Source of the DNA: Membranipora membranacea
Lineage: Eukaryota > Bryozoa > Gymnolaemata > Cheilostomatida > Membraniporidae
DNA length: 64,000 nucleotides
NCBI GenBank assembly: GCA_914767715.1
Contig: OU612067.1
Location: 9,798,001-9,862,000, forward strand
Direction of reading: 5' to 3'
Under the pieces are notes generated by a model. That model saw only the letters and a list, made by a program, of their open reading frames with translations. It searched no databases and had not been told where the DNA came from. The translations under genes were made by a program, and so were the position numbers. Shown here in pieces: positions 57,201 through 64,000 of this stretch; position 1 is the stretch's first letter; each line of letters starts with the position of its first letter.

Positions 57201-59722
57201 ATCTATATAAGTCAGCAAGGATGGAGAGAGACTCGTAGAAATACAAATTTATCTTCTGATGCTTAGCATCAAATTCAGCCATGAATTTTCATATAGCTTG
57301 CCTCAAGGCATCACTTCTCTAGCATAGACCAGCCAGTGAGATGCAGGGATAATACTCGTTATTGAAACTGGAGCATTGTTATTATTCTATCAAGGAGTAA
57401 AAGAGGCTTGGCAGTCTTTCACAGCAGTAGCTTGCAATGACTCTACTTTCATGTATGAGTTACACTCAACAAAGGTTTACATTAGCTGCTGACATCTAAG
57501 ACCTAAAGTAATAGTTTTTGTACTCAACAGTATAAATATATAATGAAGTTGATCGTACTACAGCATTCTGCGCCACAAAGTAGATCAAACCTCTGCCCTA
57601 TTTTCCGACAATACTGAATATGATGCAGATATTGTAATGTGAACCGAAGAAGGCTGCTATACTATACAGGGTGTTGGATGACACTAAATTGGGATTGTTA
57701 TAATGACTACACCAAAAATGTATTGAGAGCGGCCTTTGCTTTGTATAAATAGGTTTATCAGGGAATCAGTGTTATGATCAAATTATTTCATGTCTTTGAA
57801 TTTCAAAAATTCTTGAAATACCACACTTTGTTATTTATGTGATTCTGTACAATATAGATAGAGTCTGTGCCCTATTTTATTTCTCTTCCGCAGCTATTCA
57901 TATCGCTTCTCGGCCTATTGGCTAAGATAAGAGTGTCATGGCCAATGGCTGATTAGTGCCTGTTTCAGTTTCTGGCAGCTTGCTGCACACTCACGATTAG
58001 GAGGTCCACCATGGCCTCACCTCTAGGATGCATTCTAGTTTACTAGGATGTATCACACTCTCAGTACGAGGACTCCGGGCAACTTGCGTCCCTCTTTAGG
58101 GGCAGCCCACCCTCTGTTTTGTCATAAACAGGGGATGCCCAAATCATTCAATAAAACCAGAATGATTTCAGATATTTATCGAGCGAAAGCATTTTAGGTT
58201 TGTGAAGGCATGACAGTGCAGGAAGTACTAGACTTCATCCACTAATGAGGAAATTTATCTCATTATCTAGTTTTCTTATGATGTAATATTGGTCTTATTA
58301 CAACTAAAGACTTAAAATTGTTGATTATTTTGACTTACAGCACACAGGTGATATTTTTCATCTCAGCTGGGTCATTTCTCACAGATCAAACTAATACTTG
58401 ATTTGAATTATAAATCATGACTTGTTATCAATATTCTCCCTGGAAAAATGGTAGGGATTGAATAACGACAGTTCCCCATCACTCCACAACTATATAACTT
58501 AAAAGACGAACATCTGTCCCAGCCAAAATCAGAAAATCCAGGTAATGTAGGGCCATGTGGCATGTCGGCTTTGTACTTTCAATCAATACTAAAATGGGTC
58601 ATTCCTTGCTAATTACTTTTGCCTATGAATATTAGTATATTTTCACTAGTCATTCTAGTTAATCCATTGTTTTCATTGTTCTCATTGATTAAAACAACAA
58701 TACAGATGCATAGTAGTTTACATTTTGATAAATGATTCATATCATACCCAAGCTACTTTTAGTTTCACATGGTCACAGCATTTTTATGGTTTTAGTTGTA
58801 CCATTAATCTGAGGCATAGCTAGGTGTTGTATTCTCATAGGAAAACAATAGGTCTATATAATATGAAAATTCAAATGGAATGAAATCCCATCTTTTCGTT
58901 TGGTAGTTTCTTACAATCATAATTGTAACCACTATTTCTCAGTAATCTGTGTACAATTTGGCCATTTTAGCAGTTGGCCAGGGCTTGTCGCAGTTCATAG
59001 AATACTATTAGACCATTCTACAGACAATCTCAGCATTGATGTTCCGCTAGATTGATCCAATTTAAGGAACTTCCTCTTTCTAATTCGCTGGAGCGATTTT
59101 AATATTCTGTTGATAATTGCTTCGTCCTTTTCCTGCCGGATATTGTGTTTTGGGGTCAAAGGAGCAAAAAATTGAGCCACAGATTTGACAGCCATGGTCA
59201 TCATGATCACGACTTATTATTATAAACAGTCATTGGTAATTAGTTATGACCCGCTTACCACTCCTAAACTGACGAGTAACGCTCCGCTGATTGCTAACTT
59301 ATCGGCTGGATTTACAATGCTGGTGACGTTCATGTAGAAGGCTGTTATCAGCTGTCCCAAACCTGAAGTAAAGAAATCAAAAGTTGTCATGGTTGCGTCC
59401 AGAAAGAAAAACAGATTTGCTGAAACCATAAGACATGGTAAGCTTGCTCGATGTGAGAAGTGAAGCTGATCTGATATATGAAGTACAAGTTTAGCCTTGA
59501 TACGGCCGGGTTTAAGGCTAGGTTTAACCAATAATTGCTGTTTTTCAGTGGGTTCACAGTGTCACTGATGGTATTTGGTGAACGATTTTTGGCATTCATC
59601 AAATATTTCCCCAACTTGCCGCCTGAAACAATTACTGAACATAGCCATTACTTACTGAACACAAGAAGAATAGCTCCTACTATGGAGACTGCCCAGTTTA
59701 TCCATCGCTTCTGTATAGCCAT
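54202..59722 (-). CDS. Four-pass membrane protein, 204 aa (tetraspan, MS4A-like topology)
   Basis: Six exons on the minus strand join in phase: 59656-59722, 59259-59362, 57120-57179, 55303-55409, 54813-54909 and 54202-54381. Four hydrophobic segments are visible: WAVSIVGAILLVFSLGQLI (about 10-28), ISGALLVSLGVLLFPTAW (about 45-63), YIALMVMVCLSILDAIGML (about 78-97), and MTVMQSLLILVLFFSLAF with AAGLCYQ (about 120-145). The N-terminus is short (MAIQKR) and there is no cleavable signal. The C-terminal tail is Tyr/Pro-rich (SFGYPTMNQTMAPPMYSREY). Size and layout resemble MS4A/CD20-like or other small tetraspans, but no diagnostic motif fixes the family. The ATG follows stop-containing upstream sequence. 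Confidence 0.8.
55457..55609. mobile_element. TAGCCTGTC-family MITE with 9-bp flanking repeat
   Basis: Ends TAGCCTGTCTTGACAAG and CAAAGCTTGTGAAGATAATC plus TA. GTTCGGTCA flanks both sides (55448-55456 and 55610-55618). The interior shares ATATGGAGTTATCTACTTGA with other copies (in complement at 51352). It sits just upstream of exon 4 of the membrane protein gene. Confidence 0.85.
56875..56913. repeat. Poly-C tract
   Basis: Long C runs (CCCCCCC, then about 18 C) in an intron of the membrane protein gene. They create a glycine-rich spurious frame on the minus strand. Confidence 0.9.
56951..56992. repeat. Short hairpin
   Basis: GCAGTCGCC, with ACCGATATATTGGTAT in the loop, pairs with GGCGACTGC through a slightly offset arm. 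Confidence 0.65.
57902..58132 (+). mobile_element. U2 snRNA-headed SINE, second copy
   Basis: The head ATCGCTTCTCGGCCTATTGG and CTAAGATAAGAGTG begins at the exact U2 5' end (ATCGCTTC). The body is nearly identical to the 51656 copy (TTTCTGGCAGCTTGCTGCAC, GGTCCACCATGGCCTCACC, TTTAGGGGCAGCCCACCCTC) and ends CATAAACAGG. No clear target duplication. It lies in the intron between exons 2 and 3 of the membrane protein gene, antisense to it. Confidence 0.9.
58133..59258. other. Intron of the membrane protein gene
   Basis: No other feature recognised. A 71-codon minus-strand frame near 59000-59210 has no supporting splice context. Confidence 0.5.
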
Positions 59723-60839
59723 ATTTTCTTCTTCTCTATTGTGACTGCTGACTAACTGTGCTTCTTACTGCTGACTGCCTAGCTAAACTTGTATATGCCA
59801 CACCTAGTTATGACTATGCACAGCGCTGCTATGCGTTCTGTGTACACACTATAGTCTATAGATTCTCTATAGCAGGCTACGCCCTTTCTTAAATCTACAC
59901 ACCCTACGATACTTAGTCATATGAACTCTATGCATTATTGACAAAAGGTATATAATGAATCAATACCCAAGCCTGAATAGCATTGTATGATTTGCAGTAT
60001 TTTTATTGTCTGCTCTTGTTGAAGTATACTTGAACATAGTTCCATTCATACACACTCAGATTATGTATATTTAGAGGTATGACTGTGTTTACTCAGGTTC
60101 ATAGAAAACCATCCTATATCAAATTATAAGAAATCAGGTGACTATTTCTGTTATATGAGAAAAAAGCAAACAATATCATAATATTTTTAGTAGGTCAAGA
60201 TGATCAGGCAAAATAATATAAGGATTCGTTGTCGGAAATCATTGTCCATTGATTTTTACTCATTGCAAGTTGCCGAGTGTGTTTGGGGACTGAACTCCCC
60301 AATGGCTATCTTAGAGCCTGCATAATTAAAGCCAAACTCTAGAGGAAAAAATTGAGAGCAGGAAGTTAAGTTTGCTTACTTCGCTCATACTTACAACAGC
60401 CTCATAACTTTATTACATTAATTTTCACCTTTGCTAGCAACGATAGGTCTACCTAATGCAAAGTTCACTACAACTAGCAAATCTAAACCCTATTCCCTTC
60501 GGTTATAAACACAACTTCATCAACACAATGGCCAGGCAATTCTAAATGTGGCATCCATCTACATAAAGTCATACTTTAATTTAATATCTCTCCTTTGTTT
60601 AATCATGGAGTTGATGTGTTTAATTCCTTCAGTCCTTCTCCTCCATCAATTTGTAATTCTTTACAGCTTCATATAGTAAGTAAAACATTGTCAATAAATA
60701 GTGATAGTAATAAAAAACGATGTTGAAAAATGTAAAATTGGTATGGTATCAACAGTCGTGACAAAATCTAGCAGAACCAGTGCCTCTTTATCAAATTAAT
60801 GCCAACCTCCCATCTCCTTATATAATAATGAACATGCAT

Positions 60840-61010
60840 CATGCAATGAACTCCCTCTCCCGGAGTTCATTACATCACCCATGCATCAGGGAGCACGGCC
60901 CTCCATCAGGGAGTTTGGGACCTTCTCCATGCATGCATGCAGGGAGGGTGGGATATGCACCCTCCCTGATGCATGATTGTCTCCTGCAGCAGGTCCCAAA
61001 CTCCCTCTCT
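60840..61010. repeat. Foldback cluster with GGGAGTTTGGGACC arms
   Basis: CAGGGAGTTTGGGACCT at about 60905-60921 pairs with GGTCCCAAACTCCCT near 60990-61004. Between them CAGGGAGGGTG and CACCCTCCCTG pair, and ATGCATGCATGC is self-complementary. A smaller GAACTCC/GGAGTTC hairpin lies at 60848-60866. Confidence 0.75.
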
Positions 61011-61529
61011 CCTGTAATGTTTTTGAAGAGTTGCATTCTCTAAAATGTACTTGAAGCAGGGCACACAACTCTTAATTTCAGCTGTTAGTATTTTGCCATT
61101 TTTCATAGGAAATCTTCTCAGAAAATAACTTTGGTAAAGAAAGCAGAGAAGAGCATTGGTGCACTGCCCGCCTGCTTGTTATTTTTGTGGCCCATGCTCC
61201 AACTGATGCTTGAGGAAGAATGTAGGATAAGTAAAGGCCCTTGAAACACAAGAGTGATCACATGCACCGAAGCAAGGTTGGTATGTATATAATGCATGAT
61301 TGTTTGTTGTTATACTTTCTTTTCTTTTGCTACTTGTAAAAAATCCTGTTGATTATTCTTAATATTGTTACTGTCAGCAGACTCACTGTAACTGCTGTGC
61401 TATAGTAATTGTTTTAGCAGCTCAATCTTCTCTACTGTAGAGTCACAGGTTTGCCACATTTGTGCCACAATGATACATACACCATGTACAATGAGTGGTT
61501 TGATCAGAGTAGTAGTGGTGGTAATCACC

Positions 61530-61656
61530 GCCTAGTCATGGGCCCCTTGGACTCACATCCCTTACTTTGCCAATGTTCAGTATCAACCATGGGTTGGTTG
61601 ATACTGGAGATTGGGAAAGTAAGTAAGTAAATCCCAGGGGCCCATGCACCTAGTGA
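61530..61656. repeat. Foldback of about 125 bp
   Basis: CTAGTCATGGGCCCCTTGG pairs with CCAGGGGCCCATGCACCTAG. Inside, TTACTTTGCCAATGTTCAGT and ATCAACCA pair with TGGTTGATACTGGAGATTGG and GAAAGTAA. Confidence 0.8.
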
Positions 61657-61938
61657 CCTAGGAGTAGAGGAACCCCACTTGCCTAGGTAGCTCACGTGTC
61701 ATGTGTATGGGTCATGGGTCAGTGTATATATAGATTATGATACAGAGAGGAGTCCCTGCTCCAAAAATTTTCATAGGATTAGACACCATTGCTTTAACCC
61801 TGAGACTGTCCAGCCTTTCCTATCATAACTAGTTTTAGCTTCCGACGGTCTCAATCTTACAATAACAACAAAACGTAAAGAATTTTTATTTGTAGACTTA
61901 CTGAAGCTGATTAAGGCATCAGAATACTATAGTAGAAT

Positions 61939-63952
61939 ATGGAGATACTGTCCTCAGTGCCCGATGAATTATTCAGTGATTCTCTGGGCATTTCTGATGA
62001 TCTCAATCCGAATGCCCCAGAACCATCCGTAAGTCAACATAGGCCTATCTTAAAAACTGAATGCTTGACGCTCTTAAGTCAGATACTGTAGTACTATAAA
62101 CAATTACAACAATATTCAGTGGATGCGGTCTACCACCGTTACTGAAACATGTTTGGTATTGTTTATATGCTCTCATGTGAGACATTTCGCTCATGCAGCA
62201 GAAGGCAAAAGAAAGTTTAGCAAGAAATTAAAGAAAAATTGTTTTGAAGTTCACAATTTTCCATTTCTTGCAAGATGGGTTGATATGAAAATTACATTGC
62301 TATATTTGATCGAAAATGATCCTGTTCTTTTAACAGGATACGGCCATTGCTGCTGTTGCTGACAATCTAATAGACAATGTGATATTCGGATTTTGCCTGG
62401 AAATACATCGGATGGCAAAGAAAGGAGTTCTATTCCTAGAAGATACTGACTTGGAATCTATCAAACAATTTAGTAAGCTCTTAGCATGCATTGAGAGTTT
62501 CACGATCCAGCTAGGTCATTGCATTACATAAATGGATATGTCACAATCACAACAGATGTACTTAAATCTGTAAATAACAATCATTCAGGACATTTTGATC
62601 TAATCCGTTTAATTTGGCCCTCCCCTATTGTCTCTTATCCATAACTTAAGTGTAACAGACTTCAGCATTATGGTAAAATTTTGCTTAGGAATATCTAAGG
62701 TATGTTTTCTCTTTTTGGGTGGTTGGGTGCTGCTTAGAATGCAAATACAGGAACTTTGATGACAGACTTGTCTAAGGTCTCTTCTGTACAATCAGACAAA
62801 TTGGTGCTGTACTCTTAACCTTTGTTTTCTTTTTACAGAGATTGTTGATACACCTGGACTGGACATATTTGGACAGGAACTGATTAAGAAGAAACAAATA
62901 GAATGTGTGTGCCCAAACTGTGAAAGGAATATGGCCGCTGCTCGATTTGCACCTCACCTTGAGAAATGCATGGGTATGGGTCATTGAGATCATTTTCCAA
63001 ACTAGATTTCTTGTCAGGTTATCCTTTTTCCTCATTTACACTTTAGGTGTCAGTCCTATCATGAGAACTACATTTTGATGATTTGCAGAAACTTGGGTTT
63101 ACTTACAAAGTATACTGCGCTATGCTACAGCTAGCTAGGTTGATGCTGCAGAACAGCTTATATTCTTGTTGAATATCAGACTTTGATAACCAAAATTTGC
63201 AAAGCTACCTGGCTTTGTTCTATTTGTATTGTTGAACTATAGGAATTCAATTACTAAATTTAGATATTGTTACAATGTTGATATCTTCATTTCTCAGGTA
63301 TGGGCAGGTGTTCTTCTCGTGTAGCCAGTAGGAGAATAGCTAATAATATAAACAAACAGGAAGGCAGTGATAACGATAGTGTAGCCGGAGAGGAACACGA
63401 TGATTGGGCCGTCAATAAACGCAGTGAGTTGTCTCCCTTTACTGGTGGAAGTTATGAGCACTAGTGCTGTTACTCATGGAATTAACATTGGGTTTGACCT
63501 ATGGAGTCTAGGTGTGATCAAATTGTTGCCAATTATTATCTGTATTTCGAAATCTGTGATGTCTACGGGGAAATAACATAAACTAAAAAAATTTGGAGAG
63601 TCATGTTTTATAATCAATTTCTGTGCTGTTTATATAGAAGCCTTCCTTGAGATGATAACTTGTCTGCTAGCATGGCAATCACAAACTCATTAAATTATGA
63701 TTAACTTCTGATCTAAGCTATCAATTTCTCTGAACATGAATATAATATTATGATCAACTTCTGATCTATGCTATCAATTTCTCTGAACATCATGAACACT
63801 ATTGTCTAACCTGCTCCTAATTAGATATCTATTGTACTACATAAATATTACTCGCATCCTAATATTTCCTGTTATAGCGAAAAAGTTGAAGAGAGAGAAG
63901 CATAATAACTCACCAAGAGGAAGGGGGAGACCGCCTAATAAAGCCAGGACAG
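61939..63952 (+). CDS. ATXN7L3: SAGA deubiquitinase-module subunit ATXN7L3 (SGF11), 5' part
   Basis: Exons 61939-62028, 62337-62472, 62839-62973, 63298-63423 and 63878-63952 join in phase. The gene continues beyond the window. The N-terminal helix region ([19 protein letters not shown]) matches the SGF11 segment that packs into the USP22/ENY2 module. [18 protein letters not shown] and [12 protein letters not shown] follow. The SGF11 zinc finger is [20 protein letters not shown] then KC, a Cys-x2-Cys...His-x3-Cys site, followed by [15 protein letters not shown], as in animal ATXN7L3. In the family this subunit binds the nucleosome acidic patch and activates deubiquitination of histone H2B. The next part is basic with an AT-hook-like RGRGRPPNK. 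The ATG at 61939 is the first in frame. Confidence 0.95.
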
Positions 63953-64000
63953 GTTAGAGATTAAATAATCACTCTGCTCTAGTTTGGTATGCCAGCTACA

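Larger units (their letters stand above)
59723..61938. promoter_or_regulatory. Divergent intergenic region between the membrane protein gene and ATXN7L3
   Basis: Both genes are transcribed away from this 2.2-kb region, so their promoters should lie here. I found no assignable core promoter element. Two foldbacks (60910-61005 and 61530-61655) occupy part of it. Confidence 0.4.

Noticed and set aside
57902-57940. Functional U2 snRNA gene
   Set aside because: Only the first 30 or so bases match U2. No Sm site or later stem-loops follow, and the body is shared with another SINE copy.
60780-61106. Overlapping short frames on both strands
   Set aside because: They lie within the foldback cluster and mirror its inverted arms.

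Overview
This is a eukaryotic, AT-rich window (judged by eye) with short GT-AG introns, pol III-type SINEs, a U2-snRNA-headed SINE, non-LTR retrotransposons and many foldback DNA transposons. The clearest host gene is an animal-type ATXN7L3/SGF11, which together with the other genes points to an invertebrate metazoan. I cannot resolve the lineage further. All gene models were read by hand from splice signals, reading-frame phase and the translation. No RNA or database evidence was available.

Layout. (1) 173-6771 is a nest of mobile elements. An outer element (181-6763) has inverted arms of about 300 bp and a perfect 8-bp target duplication. Its left arm is split by a TA-flanked element (about 452-1533) carrying a decayed reverse-transcriptase fragment and a 54-bp perfect hairpin. 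Its interior holds a 24-bp minisatellite and an apparently intact 964-aa endonuclease/reverse-transcriptase LINE. (2) 8.6-13.1 kb holds repeated terminal-exon-like units of an unidentified gene, a tRNA-headed SINE and a miniature foldback with an 8-bp duplication. (3) 14-20.5 kb is a degenerate tandem or segmental repeat region. 21.3-22.2 kb is a duplicated AT-rich simple-repeat block. (4) 26.16-32.12 kb contains two palindromic copies related to the outer element's ends and a 106-bp inverted repeat pair about 5.5 kb apart. A partial gene with a lysine-rich nuclear-type motif lies between the two arms. (5) 33.9-39.0 kb is a compact Schlafen/AlbA-like gene of about 143 aa. One intron starts with a 19-unit minisatellite in which every unit rebuilds a 5' splice site and nearly every unit an acceptor. 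(6) 39.4-48.4 kb is a 13-exon gene for a 1718-aa protein of unknown function, with repeated internal duplication at the exon, codon-repeat and intron-acceptor levels. A foldback element of about 690 bp begins at its stop codon, followed by phase-linked exons of a further gene (to 53.1 kb) and a small two-exon frame. (7) 54.2-59.7 kb on the minus strand is a six-exon gene for a 204-aa four-pass membrane protein. (8) 61.9 kb to the end holds the first five coding exons of ATXN7L3, a subunit of the SAGA deubiquitinase module, running off the window.

The genes do not form an operon or an evident pathway. The region's main interest is how mobile elements and local duplication have reshaped introns, gene ends and exons. 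The strongest observations are the nested element with complete boundaries, the U2-headed SINE with a 13-bp target duplication, the splice-cassette minisatellite, and the serial exon duplications in the 1718-aa gene.
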